64,000 bases of DNA. Origin: Coffea arabica (Eukaryota; Streptophyta; Magnoliopsida; Gentianales; Rubiaceae). The translations under genes and the position numbers were made by a program. The notes beneath the pieces were generated by a model. That model had not been told where the DNA came from, did not search any database, and saw only the letters and a list, made by a program, of their open reading frames with translations. Positions 47,301 through 59,472 of the stretch are shown here, piece by piece; the first letter of the stretch is position 1, and each line of letters opens with the position of its first letter. The DNA is taken from NCBI RefSeq assembly GCF_036785885.1, contig NC_092320.1:17485557-17549556 (forward strand). Reading direction: 5' to 3'.

Positions 47301-47980
47301 ATGACTAATGTTTTGTTTGTCCTTCATTTGTAAAAATGTTTGTGGACAATGTTTTCCTTATTAAATTGAGGACGAATACCTTATTTACCATCAAATATTT
47401 GTCTGATACTTTTATTTTCTTTTAATCCTTAATGGTATCTTATCTGTGCGAATTTGCTAGTGCATGTTATTGCTGATATAATTGTAGTGCAACTTCAAAT
47501 AATAGGATTGATTACTCGGGAAATTTATGGTGGCAGCTAACTTTTCGGTGGCGGGGAATGTGTTCCGTTCATTTTTTGAGCTGCTTGAGATGTTATGCTT
47601 TAAGCTTGCAGTGGGATTACAAGTTCTTAACTCTCTTTTTTACTGTCTTTGGCTGATTAGTGATTAAATATATAATTATATACCTTGTTTAGGATTCAAA
47701 ATCTATTTTTGCTTTTATGCATTATGCTTTGACGTGAAAAAGAAGTAATTCTCAAATTCAGTTTGTGAGTGTAAACACTTTGTACCATATTTAACCCATT
47801 TTCCATTGTCCAGATATCAAAGTCCTGAAGTTCCGCCCATCCATCATTGCCGCTTGCAGTGTTCTTTCGAAACTGAGCAATCACCCACACTTCAAGGAAA
47901 TCTTGCACCACCTTCAATCAACGATTGGGTTGAATCTGGAGCAACTGCTCGAATGCTTTCACAGTGTGACACCGCATTAG
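44372..47980 (+). CDS. D-type cyclin, D6-like
   Basis: Four exons, 44372-44533, 44764-44868, 46823-47090 and 47814-47980, join in frame (162+105+268+167 bases) to a 233-residue protein. The donor of exon 3 is a strong GTAAGTA and all junctions are GT-AG. The start MPIPLQNAKAYCHVDEE leads into a short acidic segment LLVTEDDSM. The N-terminal cyclin box follows, with AISIIYQKVAALADLGENSE and LTLNYYDRYMSRAE (family: L..NYLDRFLS), then NLNSVTPLNFVDYFI. The C-terminal cyclin fold begins IKVLKFRPSIIAACSVLS. The LxCxE retinoblastoma-binding motif of most D cyclins is absent, and the protein is short, both as in CYCD6. It would partner CDKs in cell-cycle control. Intron 2 (1954 bases) is almost wholly an LTR retrotransposon. 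Whether the gene is expressed is unknown. Confidence 0.8.
44940..45459 (-). repeat. 3' LTR of the cyclin-intron element
   Basis: 520 bases with short inverted ends TGTTAGGA/TCCTAACA. It is the downstream LTR in the element's minus-strand orientation. Confidence 0.85.
46263..46274 (-). other. Primer-binding site (tRNA-iMet type)
   Basis: The minus strand reads TGATATCAGAGC, one base from the standard TGGTATCAGAGC, two bases inside the 5' LTR boundary. Confidence 0.75.
46277..46798 (-). repeat. 5' LTR of the cyclin-intron element
   Basis: 522 bases, TGTTTGGATTCAAGC at the plus-strand left and TTTTCTAACA at the right. It lies next to the primer-binding site at 46263-46274. Confidence 0.85.
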
Positions 47981-50900
47981 TTGTACTTCAATCTGAACAA
48001 ATTCTTTTGGACAAGTGCATGATATTCTGGTACTTAGACTATAACAACTGCTGCTTACCGTAGCTCATTACAAGAGTTTGGTTATGATTGGAGAGATTTT
48101 GAGTAACTGAGTTGTTTGTGCCTAAGTGACACATGCAGGAACTCCTTTTGCAGTTTGCTACTTCTTTAGCCTAATGCCCTATTTTTGACTGTATGATGAT
48201 TGCCTTCAAAACTGGCTCGCTTTCTTTTATATGCTACAATCACAAATGCTTTAGAGTTTTCTTTTCTAAGCTATGTATTCTTCGTTAGATATATAATACA
48301 CACACACACACACAAGGACATCCTAGTATTCTCGTAGATTTCTATCTAAGTCTAATCGGGACCATCCCTCATCCCTCAGGCCTCAACTACAAAATTCCGG
48401 CAAAATAGAACTACTGATCTTTTCCAAAAGTACACATATCCTTAGCCCCCAACCAAAACAAACCAACTGAATCATACTCCAACACAAATGAAAGAACGAG
48501 GCAGGAAGGGATGGAAAAGTAATCAAGTATTAGCAATTAATGTATGACGGAATGCGGTAAATGTTGGAGTGAGTTGTTAGGTGTTGATGTCCTTATGATA
48601 AACACTCTTGCAACTATCGTCATCCAAGTGCCAAAATAACTATTCACATTTAACTGCAGATATCATAAAAGCAAGCATTAGGAGTTTAGTTTACAATGTC
48701 AAAATATCATTCCTATGAAAATACGACATCAGAACAAGTGCAATAGGCTAACTATATTAATATTTGTGTTCATGATCATCTATTTTATTCATGGCATGGC
48801 ACACTTGTTGTATAATTGGAATTGGATTTATCTGCCTTAATTATTCGACTACTTTTTGCCAGGCACCTGGTATCGTACCCTCTTCCTCTAATTGAAAATT
48901 TTGCTGATTGACTTTCAAACCTAGTATTTGTCATGGATGTAGATACTTTCCTCGTATGAGTACACAATAGCAAATATCACCATCTGCTGTGAATGTTAAC
49001 AATGTAAAATTAGCTGTATCACGAACGGGAAGGGAATATGTTGGCTAACATTTTTTAGTCCATTCTAGCTTGAGCTGATTGTTCAATGTTGTCGTGTAAA
49101 TTCTAGTAAGTAGAACGCGAAGGGCCTCAGCAAGAGACAATTGTATTCAAGTTATGCTGGTCAGACTACCCCTCCCTTTACTCTTGCGGCATATGTCTCC
49201 AGTTGCGAATTCCACCAGATTAGTTAGGAGATTAATTTGTTGGAAGATTTCCTTTCCCTGGTAATTTGGCTTGGAAACAAAATTTAGTTACATAGTGGGA
49301 ATAATAGGCATATCTTCAGGCCTTGCTCGAGGCCTAAAGGACTAGCGTTACTTGGAGTCTTAATCGGTTACCACCAATTGAATCTAACTACAACATCATT
49401 GCAATTGATAGGTCACTTTCAATGAATCTTAAAGTCACTTTCAAGATTATACTCATCTTCAATTGATGGACAATGTATTAAATTCTAAGCAGCCAATTTT
49501 TTCACAATTAGTTCATAACCTTTTTCAGCAAGCTCAAGCAAAGATTAGGAGATCATTTTCATTTTTATCAGTTTTTATGGCCTCATGAACACTTTGTTCA
49601 ACAGCCCTTTAAATGAGATTCACTAAATCTTGTGACAACTTTAACAGACTCAGGCTTCTAAGATCAATTGCATATTGAGTTGTTTAATTTGGTCTCTTAA
49701 CTTAAAGGAAATGGGTTTTAGTTGTCATTTGGTACCTAAAGTATACTAGCAATAGTTTACATGCTTTTGCACGTGATTGTAATATCTTAAAATATATTAT
49801 TCTTTAGATACTAAAATTTTTTTTTATGAAATTTTGACCATCAACATTATAATATAGTATTTTATGTTATTTATATTTTTAAGTTAGTTACATTTAAAAA
49901 TATTATTAAATGAAAAGAGACAGAAATCATTTAAATGTAGTTGACATGTCCCTTGAGATTTTGATTTATAGATTGAACTCTAACATATCATATATTGATA
50001 ATATCATGTTTTACCAAAATTATTTTATATTCATGATTCTATTGCATATAAACTACAATCATTACAATTTTTTATAAACGAAGAATATAATTAGGTCAGA
50101 AAAATAAACAGACATGTAATTTGAATTCTTTGAGTTATGTTAATTCTATTTTTGTCAATAATAGAGTATAAATGATCCACCACGTAAAGTTTTTTTTGAT
50201 TTGTACATTTTGATAATTGAAATTTTATAGATAGGGATAGTTGGAGTTTTTCTAATTTCCTTTTTATTCTTCATATTTTTAGCACAATCTAATGCAAAGC
50301 AAAAGTAACAAGTCTAATTTTTTCATTTGAGCATAATATTTTTTGTTTTACTGTTAGTTTTTTTAATGATCATGCAATTGGAATGAGAATTATGGCTAAT
50401 TAAAAATGTTAATATTAATTGTTGTATATTGCAGTGTTTTATTTTTTAATTTTCAATTTTTAATCCATAACCGCTATCATTATTATCAATTATTGGAACA
50501 CACTAAATCTATCTAATTACAATTGTCACCGTAAATAAAATTTACTTAATTTTAAAGCTTTTCATTTCATAACTACTTCCATTATTCACTAACATTGCAA
50601 TACAATAAATATATGTAATCATTAGAAAAATAAGGGTATTTGAGCATCACGAAAAGTAATTTGGATATCATTTTTATTTTATCATTCTTCATTTTAAGTT
50701 TTACTCTTATTATAATTCTTATTTTATCATTGGAGATGGCTTCTAACTTGATGGATGGATTTGGTCTGCTCAAACCAATACAAATGAAGCATTACTATAT
50801 TATTGTGAATAATAATGTTTGTCTTCCTCTGGATATCAGCGATTTGGATGTTGTCTTTGGTATAATTTGAATTGTATTTTATCTTTTTAATTCATTTGCT

Positions 50901-53204
50901 ATTTACTTTATTTCATTTTATATATAGTTTTCAATTTTTTTTAGTTCTTCTTGTTTTGATCGGTTGCTTTAATGAAAATAATGGTTTCTGTGGTGCTATT
51001 TCAAATTTGTTTTTCTAGTTTAATACTACTATTTCAATTATAAAGATGTCATCATTTTTTGTATATTGAAATTCCATTGGGTGCAACATGAAAATTCTTC
51101 ATATTGGTAAAAAAGTGCATAATTGTAAAATTTGCTCATGATATTAGGATGAAAATATACAGAAGAATAAGGGTTCTCTTCTCCTCGTATGTTTCTCCAT
51201 TTTCTAGAAAGTATTTATTTTTTGACATTGATTTTTTTTTTCATAATCTTAACTAATGACTAATGAGAAGTTTTTCATGCTTCAATTAAGAAATTTTGAT
51301 ATGTATAATAATTGGAGATGGAGTCTGAGCAAGTTTTAATTATAATTATCAATACTATTAAGATGTAATCATTTGGAGTGTTTTTATTTCTTTTAATTAG
51401 TACTACGTTAAAATACCATAATTCTAATTAAAAGATATGAAGGTAATTTAGGGATAACAAAAACTAAGATAAAAAATTGCTTGCACTTGCACTCCCTAAT
51501 ACCAAGATTAAGACTTTTTATATAGTAATGATAAAATGAAAATCCAAGAACAGAAGCAGAACTAAGATAGTATATTAAAAAAAAACTAAGATAGTATATT
51601 ATTAATTTTGAAGCTAAATAGCTGGAAAGCTAATGGGAACCCCAATAAGAAGCTATTTATATTTAGGTTTTGAAGTGCACTCCTAAACATGTCCGAAATT
51701 TTAAGCTTCAGAAAGGTTAATTTCATAGGCAGAGACTGCTCAAGATAATGTATTGAATTGTTAAGAGTGTTTTCCAGTAGTTGATTGTAATAAGAAAAAG
51801 TGTTTTCCATGGTTCATTGTCATAAGAGTGTTTTCCAGTAGTTGATTGTTAAGAGTGTTTTCCAGTATTTGTTCCTTATCTGATCATAAGCTTCATTTTG
51901 CATCACATTTACGTTGATAAACATAAATCTCAATGAATAAGCAGCCATACGAGATGCTAAAACAACAACAACTCGTTATTATAACTGTCAGGGTTGAAAC
52001 ACCGTCTCCGATCTTGTAATTCAACAGTTGGATTTGCAGTCTGATGTTAGGCAGTCCAGTTAAATTTACGGGTGCATAACTGCCAGAGGTCTTTGTCACA
52101 GATTACTAGATGATTTGAGACTTCAGCTGAGCTTGATATCTGCTATATTGGCTCAAATATGGTAATATTAGATTGTAGTAGCTTGACCATCTCACTGAAT
52201 GCAAAAATGCATTGTCACGCAGAATGGAACTTCTTAAAGCTTTGTTTGTGATTCTAGCTATTATTTCCATTAATCTGTAGCAGAAGCTTATGTTCTATGG
52301 TTGTACTTTCTTAACAGGTTCCATCAATTAGTCAAGAAACTGCAATTGCAAACCCTAAAGCCAACTGAGACTCGAATTCTCTTCGGATTAAGTATTGCAC
52401 CTGAGTAAGAACCGTAATGCACAATGGTGAATCGGTTGCAAAAAATTTGACCATGATCTATCAACTTACCTGAATGGTGTATTAACTGTGAGTAGTTGAA
52501 TATTACAGGTATTATTTGAACAAAACATGACTTGCGCTGACTCTTTAATGCAAGGATATGGAAAGATGGCAATGCATGATTTCCAACTTAATTCGCAACA
52601 CGAATCAGAACTTCTAGAGCGCTCAATATTTGGCATACTGATAAGCAAGACATGGAAGTTAAATAATCAAACGTACTCATTTGAGAATGGAGGAAAAATA
52701 AGGTGGCAGGCGTAAATAAATTAAAATAGGGCCGCCATATGCCAAACACACGGCGGGCTATTTTTAATGAATTGGTTCCTGCCATACAACGGTTCCAATA
52801 CATTATTTTGATCTGTAGATGATAAATCCGATTGGTTGCTTTAATCAAGGTTGAATGAGAGATTTATCCGACTGACTTCGATCTCTTGGTCTTTTCTGTT
52901 ATACCCTCAGTGTTCTTCCTTTTTTGCTTTCATTGAATTCAACAAGATTCCAGCACCAGTTTAACTTTTAGTACACTTCCAAGCAATGGAAGTCCTTCGT
53001 TCATTAAAGAATGACAAAACTGGAAGAAATCCCAGCCATTTGGTTGACGCCTCCCTTCTCTAGCTCAGTTTCAACATTTGCTCTGTCATCTTGTTGAAGG
53101 GTTTGAAAATGGGAAAAAGAAGATTTGAATCCAGAATCTCTGCTTCTTCTTGATTTCTCAACTTTAGAGACCAAAACCTTCTTGGCACTTCCTGATAAGT
53201 GTGC
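47981..53204. other. Intergenic region without recognised genes
   Basis: AT-rich DNA with an (AC)n run at 48297-48314 and a minor tandem repeat at 51760-51869. Open frames are short and without recognised domains. Confidence 0.5.
51760..51869. repeat. Short tandem repeat built on AAGAGTGTTTTCCAGTAGTTGA
   Basis: Three recognisable copies (near 51760, 51823 and 51850) and one diverged copy (near 51798) of a 25-30-base unit ending GTGTTTTCCAGTA.TTG. Confidence 0.7.
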
Positions 53205-54100
53205 AATTAACTAAAATTATATTTATCGAAATTTCTCTCTGTAAAGTTTGTTTTAGTAGACAAAGACGATGAAAGTTGAGGCGAATAAGTGCGAGTTGGT
53301 GTGAGTAAATTGTAGTTAGCTGGTAATCTCAATGGATCACTGTGTGCTGATGGAGGGATTTTTTTTTTTTTTGGAATAAATTGGAACAAGTTTGCTCTTG
53401 TAATTAATGGTAAATTATGAACTTTTAAAAGTGACATTATGTGTCTAATTTCTTCCTTTGTTTTTTTTTTCTTGATATTCCTAATAATCTTTGTGCTTTT
53501 GCCAATCACGACGTTGGAATAAGCCATCGAAAAGAGGTGCAAAAAAATGTTGGAATAAGCCGTCGACAGAGTTGAAAATAAATGACAGAATCATAGAAAA
53601 TGAATAGTAAAACTATATATGAACGAAATTCTAATTCCACAAAGGAGCAACAGGCTCCTATGTCGACCCCCCCCAAAAAAAACAAAAGAAATTGCTAAAT
53701 AGCATTTTAGCTATAAATATAAGATGAGGAGTAAAGTATATATGGGTAAGTAATTTATCGTAAAGATTATAGATTGGCATTCTCCCGTGCAGAAATTAAT
53801 TACACAAAAAAAAATCAATCATGCATTTCTCGAAAGAAATATGGTGATACAAAATTCGAATTACACAAAGTAAACTACAAATTCCAAAGAATCCTACTAT
53901 AACGGACAGGTTGAGTGTCTTTTAAAATAATATAACAATTTTGTACATGCATTCGTCTTTTAAATTAAACCTAGGTTTATAAGCGTCTAGAATTTCAATT
54001 AAGGAGAACTGAATTTTGTAAATTACTGGACAGGCAGGCAGAAAAAAGATAAAAAGAGAAATAATAATGGTAAAAATGCACCATTTTGTTGAGATAACCA
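53205..54100 (+). repeat. Dispersed repeat, copy 2 (partner at 11041-12000)
   Basis: Collinear with 11041-12000, beginning near AAATTTCTCTCTGTAAAGT and ending ACCATTTTGTTGAGATAA. This copy has an internal duplication of the GTTGGAATAAGCC.TCGA motif (53512 and 53549). Confidence 0.7.
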
Positions 54101-54138
54101 GAGACACCGAAGCTTACAGCAATTGGTTCTCTGCAATA

Positions 54139-54440
54139 TCTATCTTGTATATAAGAAAAGATGAAGGTTTAGTGTTTTCCTTTTCTTTTGCCAAGTGGCT
54201 TCTTAATTATTTGACAAGTGGCAAGGTCAAATATTTCTTGCAAATTGTCTGAAGTCTTCTCTTAATATTTCTTTCAAATTGTCTGAAGTCTTCTCTTTCT
54301 TTTGGCATTGAACTGTTTCTTTCTCATTAGTGTTTTTCTTTTTCTTTTGCCATGTGGAAAAGTCAAATATTCCTTCTAAATTGTCCAAAACTTGTTCTTT
54401 CTTTTGGCATTGAACAGTTTCTTTCTCAAATTGCTGTTGA
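54139..54440 (+). mobile_element. Possible Helitron-like 5' terminus
   Basis: TCTATCTTGTATATAAGAAA starts at 54139 after an A, resembling plant Helitron 5' ends (TC followed by TATACTATTATAAAAG-type sequence). It is followed by internally repeated units containing CAAATTGTC and CTTTCTTTTGGCATTGAAC.GTTTCTTTCTC (54230-54430). I found no convincing 3' hairpin with CTRR end downstream, nor helicase coding, so this is a weak call. Confidence 0.3.
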
Positions 54441-55639
54441 AGCCTTTTCTTCCTTTCTCTCTACCAGACGGCTATTCTGAGCCAAAATTCGGTCGCCTAT
54501 TCTGAACAAATCCAATTCCAAACAGCTATTCTACCAAACCCAATTCGAAACGTCTATTCTAGCCAAAAAGTTGGAATTTTTACATGATTTGGGAGATGGG
54601 TTTTGTGAGTTCCTTCTTCAAGCCAGTAGGTCAATTGCTACTCCTGCAGACACTTGATTTCATGTTGCAGAGATTGCTGATCACTCACATGATGTTTGTA
54701 CTTCAAAAAAGGAAAGTTAGGAGCAGGTGAACTGCTCTTGTCTACACTTGCCGTAGTTTCCTCTTTCTCTAATATCAAATTAACCCATTTCATGTTGCAA
54801 GAATTGATTTCATGTTAACCCATTTCTCTTTCTATTGATTTCATGTTGCAAGAATTGTTGGACACTAACGTGATAATTGTACTTCAAATGAGCGAATTGG
54901 GAACTTTTTGTTAGATTAGATATGACATTCTATTCTCATTAGCTATGCCATTCAATTTTCTGCTCAAATCATGCTTTCTTTTCAATTCTCATCAACCGTA
55001 CGATTATGATGAGAAATATCTTTTCAGATGTGATTTTTCCCTTATTCCAATTATGATAAGAAATAGGTTTCCTATTCATTTAGTCTGTAACCTTTCCAGT
55101 AAATTATGAAATCAAAAAATGGAATAGAGGTATTTATCAGCGCATGGTGCTGGCTCCTCTGTCTTATAAATTGCAAGAAGAAGCATCTTGATCTTTACAC
55201 TTTCTCTTTGGAGTCTCTTTGGTGAGAAAAAATCCTTCATTTTTTTTTGTCAAATTTTCCCGTATGAATAATAGACAGATTAATAAATTCTAATATACAC
55301 ATATGATTCAATTGATAGGTTCCTTCTGCTGTAATTCATATCATCAGTCAAGGAATTCTTTAACTTGAAGGTCAGTTTGTTGTCTTTCTTGAATCTATGA
55401 GCAGCTTTTCTTCATTTATATGACGGCAAATTATCCAATTGGCTCTTGAACTCTTTGTCTAGATAGAAATAAGCCCTTCATCTATTTTTTATTGATTTTA
55501 AGCCCTCGAACTTGTAAAATTGGACACCCGTGACCCTTTTAGCCAGTTTCTCCGATTTTGCAACCGGAAGGCCAATTTACACGAATCTCATTGTACTTCT
55601 TCAAAGGGCATTTTTGTCGCAGCCTTGGCAAGTTTCAAC

Positions 55640-56050
55640 TTTCGACAGATCAAAGCAGAAAAATTCATCACTTTCGCCCAAGTCGTAATTTCACCACTTC
55701 AAATCTCATCCCGACCTAGGACTCCTCTACCCATTACCGTAATTTCAGCTCTCTACTTCCTCATCGGTGTTGCTAGAATCAGCTTCTTTCTCCTCGCCGT
55801 CCTTCATCCCAGGCCCTCTCCTATCTTCCGTTGTGGCCGTATTCAGGACACTTTCAGAGCCTTCTATTCTATTTCCAGCACTTGGCGACTCGGAGGAGGA
55901 GACTCTGGCATCGGAAATGCCACTAGCACGGAGCGGCGGAAGCTTCTTGGGTTCGTCGGAATTCAGACGGGGTTTTCCTCGGCAGATCGCCGGGAAGCCT
56001 TAAGGAGTACTTGGCTCCCTTCTAAGCCTGAGGGTCTTTTTAGGTGTTTC
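55640..56050 (+). pseudogene. Captured first exon of a beta-1,3-galactosyltransferase
   Basis: The 204-codon open frame 55520-56134 reads through the left TIR and then this cargo. It gives an N-terminal signal-anchor-like segment (ALYFLIGVARISFFLLAVLH), IFRCGRIQDTFRAFYSIS, and the diagnostic KLLGFVGIQTGFSSADRREA followed by LRSTWLPSKPEGLFR. The last two segments match the start of the Galactosyl_T domain of plant probable beta-1,3-galactosyltransferases (B3GALT12-14 type), Golgi enzymes that transfer galactose to glycans. The frame reaches a GTGTTT donor-like site just after GLFR, so genomic DNA with part of an intron was captured. The catalytic DxD region is absent, so it cannot be an active enzyme. 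Confidence 0.78.
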
Positions 56051-56149
56051 CAATCAATTCTTCTTTCTTTTTTTCTTTTTGTATGCATTGACATTGAACT
56101 GGTTCAATTGAGCTGCTTTTCTGACGCAATCTAGTTTGCTGGGAGAAAA

Positions 56150-56720
56150 AATTTATAAACAAATCAAGAGGACAAAAAACTGGTCTAATCACTCTATAAT
56201 CATACGTCTCTACTTTGTCAAAGGAGGCAAAAGAATCTGGCTTTCGGGCTGGTTACAAACAGTAGAATTTCCTATTATTGCCATCCCACTACTCATCTCC
56301 TATTTCCACGGCCGCAAAACTGAAGGGCCAAACACCAAGCTAGTATTGATGAAATATCCTCTATTCATTGCCGCCACCGTCATCGGCCTCCTGACCAGCA
56401 TAGGCGACTACTTGTACACCTACAGAATGGCTCAGCTTCCTGTTTCGACCTCTTCCATCATCATTGCTTCACAGCTTGCTTTCACTGCTGTCTTTGCTTT
56501 CCTTCTTGTCAAGTAGAAGTTTGCTGCATATTCAGTCAACGCCATTGTTTTGCTGGCCGTGGGAGCTGGGGTTCTGGCTTTGCATACCAGTAGTGACCGG
56601 CCCAAGGGTGAGTCCACCAAGATGTATGTTTTGGGGTCCTCATAACGCTTGCAGCCGCGGCTTTGTACGGCTTGATTTTGCTGGTGGTGGAGCTAATGTA
56701 TCTCAAGACAAAGCAAGGTT
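56150..56720 (+). pseudogene. Captured purine permease (PUP) fragment
   Basis: The translation [20 protein letters not shown], then [20 protein letters not shown], then [20 protein letters not shown] and [20 protein letters not shown] is the N-terminal half of a plant purine permease (DMT-superfamily transporter of purines and cytokinins). It includes several membrane helices. A TAG at 56514 follows FLLVK (the parent has a Gln or similar there). The same frame then continues KFAAYSVNAIVLLAVGAGVL and SSDRPKGESTKMYVLG. After a frame change at about 56636 it reads ITLAAAALYGLILLVVELMY, and similarity ends near 56720 before the right TIR. The C-terminal half is missing and the frame is broken. 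Confidence 0.85.
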
Positions 56721-59139
56721 AAAATCAAATGAGGGTCAGGTTAAGAAAGCGGCGGCAGCGAGGGTTTTGTAGAGGGAAGGACGAGGATTTGTTCCTTTTT
56801 TGCTTAGAAGATGTGGACAAAAATGCCCTTTGAAGAAGCACAGTGGCATTCGTATGAATTGGCTTTCCGGTTACAAAACCAGGAAAACTGGCTAAAAGGG
56901 TCACGGGTGCCCAATTTTACAAGTTCGAGAGCTTAAAGTCAGTAAAAAATAGATGAGGGACTTAGTTTTACCTAAACAAAGAGTTCAAGGGCCAATTGGA
57001 TAATTTGCTCTTTATGTGACTATATTTTCAATAGTGAAATTTCACCGTTCCCTTTTCTTTTTAGTAGTTTTTCTTCAGTTTCTGCTTCATTTATTTTAAG
57101 TTTGCTGGTGCTATTTATTTTGTGTGATCCTTTGTGAAACAAATGGTTGTTTATTTGAGTAGGTGATTGTGTTAATATTTTCTCAATCTAATTGTGCTGC
57201 TGCAACCCATTCACCTGAAAAAACAAGCCAAAAATGAAGATACGAATCCAGGTCCCAACTCAATAATCCTTATTTTGAAATTTGGCGAATTCTTGAATAT
57301 ATATATATATTATTAGTGGAATACCTACAAAAAAGAGAGATCCATTTGCTGATGTGATTCTGGCCAATTAAGCTGTCCTACTGGTTTGTGTATAATCAAT
57401 GTACAATCAAACAGTCAAATTGACATATACACTAGAAAAAAAATTGTAGTAATGGACATCAATAACAAATTTTGTAAGCCAAAGTCATTAGCACAATATA
57501 TTTTGTGAGACAAACTTTTGTTTGTGCTGATTTTGGGGTTGTGGCTGCTATGCTAAAGTTATTATTACATGACAAGTTCCATTTTAACTAATTTCAACCT
57601 CCTGCGACTGGTGCTTTTATCTTTAATCACAATGGACAGTTTGGTAACACATAAAAATAAGAAGTTATACAGAACCTAAGATAGTTTTTCTTAGAATGAA
57701 TTATAGTTATAATATCTCAGATGAGATATGTGCCCTGTTGTTGTTCTAAATGAGAAATAGGAGTGATTAACTATTTTTCAGAGATCTTTAAGGTCAATGC
57801 AGAAAGGCTGTTATTTGCAAAACTTGTTTAGTCATCTAAGTGACTATTGATTAAGCAACTTAGTGTGTGCGTTGTTTGCTGTTTTGTTTAGTCTAACTTG
57901 TCTAGGGCATGAAAACCTTTTAGAGAAAACACCATCTTTCTCTAACCTTTATTGTACCTTCTCAATTTTAAACCATTGATCAACCAAGAGATCATTGATA
58001 GATTTGATGCTTCCTTTAAGCCTTATTCACAAGTAATCATGATCACTTATTTGGTTTAAGAAGGATAAGAAAAAAAAACAATTGGTGTTTTGCTCTTGTT
58101 GCTTCACTTTCCCCACGTGGTATGATTTATTTTTTTGCTATCTTTTTTTTTCCATCTTTCACCTGATAAAAAACAATAAATTACCTTTTCTCTCTTGCTT
58201 ATTTATATTGATTTATTAATATTTTTTAAAATTTTGAAATTTTCCCCCTTATCTGCATTGAATTTTATGTTTTTTTTTTGGCTTTAATTGCAAAACCAAA
58301 ATTTTCATTTAAATTGAAGTTGCCTCTGTTATAGGCTATTTGTGCTTTGTTCTTGCAAATCTGCATACGTTGCTACGAGGTTTGTCTAAAAAACTCAAGA
58401 TCAAATTTAAGCTTTATGCTTTTGATTTGCACTTTTTTTTATGTATTTAGAGTTTTGAAACTGTTATGTTATTGATTAAATTAGAGGCCGCATATTTTCT
58501 GATGGAAAGTTTTTGCTTTTATTAACATTAATAACCATTAAGAAACATAAAATATGTTCTTCTCCCTAAAATCTGATAGTAAGTTTTGTTTATTGTATGT
58601 GCTTGAGTTCTTGGTTATTATCTTGGTATCTATACATGACATGTTTGGCTCGGGTTAAAACTGACTATGTGTATGCACTTTTAGTTGCTAGTGTGTTAGT
58701 TAATCATTAGTCAGACCTCTGTGCTATGCTATGGAATGCCAAAAAGAAAAACAAGCCAACACTGAAATTCAATAAATTGTCTCTTTGACGAAATTAGTAG
58801 TGGTCAAATGTTATTAAAACAGACAAAGAGCTCATATATATATTGGCATATTGTATAGACCTATTCATATATATCAGCAGAGTGTATAGGAGCAAAATAT
58901 ACAATAAGAACTTCTACTTCCAAACAAATAGCTAATATTTCAGGATACACTTGATAATTATTTATACTTTAAAACAAAAAATTGCAGGAGCTTAACTTTT
59001 CTGTTGAACTAGCATATGCAATCGGAAAACATTCGATTTTGTATTTCATCCGCTACTATGAGGCAAATTATCAAGGCTAAAAGGAAGGCAAGTATAACAT
59101 TGCAAGGTATACATTACTAAGGAATCAGCTCATATTCCA

Positions 59140-59472
59140 ATGGCAATCATGGCTGTAGAAACGAATGAAAAAATTCCAGACCTTCATGCTACTATGTTGC
59201 AGTCCGCTAACAAAAATGAATTTTTCAATCCATTAACCAAAAAACTGCTTGATACCATCGCTGAAACTTCTGCTACTGCAAACAAAGTGCAGCCTCCAAT
59301 GACCACGGCAAAGAGATTCTTGGTTTTTGGAACTGTACCTCCTGAAATTGGATCAAATTCTGCTGAAGCTATTACACCTGCCTCACTGCCCACCAATGCA
59401 CTCTCAGCTTTCGCTCCAACTAATCTTGCACCAAGAAGTCCCTTGAAGAAGCGGCGTGATAATGAACACTAA
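59140..59472 (+). CDS. Hypothetical 110-residue open frame
   Basis: Starts MAIMAVETNEKIPDLH and ends in a basic SPLKKRRDNEH tail that could act as a nuclear-localisation-like signal. The middle is Ala/Pro/Thr/Ser-rich and probably disordered. Upstream, 58985-59080 translates as ELNFSVELAYAIGKHSILYF, then stops, in a different frame. The pair might be remnants of one longer protein, possibly transposon-borne, but I recognise no domain and see no promoter. Confidence 0.25.
   Translation: MAIMAVETNEKIPDLHATMLQSANKNEFFNPLTKKLLDTIAETSATANKVQPPMTTAKRFLVFGTVPPEIGSNSAEAITPASLPTNALSAFAPTNLAPRSPLKKRRDNEH

Larger units (their letters stand above)
55425..57011 (+). mobile_element. Pack-MULE carrying two unrelated gene fragments
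   Basis: Terminal inverted repeats of about 195 bp (55425-55619 and 56816-57011) start GGCAAATTATCCAATTGG and, on the opposite strand, AGAGCAAATTATCCAATTGG. They share TTGAACTCTTTGT, GAACTTGTAAAATTGG, CACCCGTGACCCTTTTAGCC and CTTCTTCAAAGGGCATTTTT. The flanks TTATATGAC (55416-55424) and TTATGTGAC (57012-57020) form a 9-bp target duplication with one mismatch. Between the TIRs lie a galactosyltransferase exon and a purine-permease fragment in the same orientation; no transposase. This is a chimeric gene-capture Mutator-like element. Confidence 0.88.

Noticed and set aside
47537..47620. Extra cyclin exon
   Set aside because: Its frame is open, but no donor with the right phase follows; joining 47090 directly to 47814 keeps the frame and gives the expected spacing before FRPSIIAA.
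55767..56003. Second frame over the captured galactosyltransferase exon
   Set aside because: A shadow of the frame carrying GFVGIQTGF; a weak resemblance of its ALGDSEEETLASEMPLARS stretch to the stem region of such enzymes is not enough to claim it.
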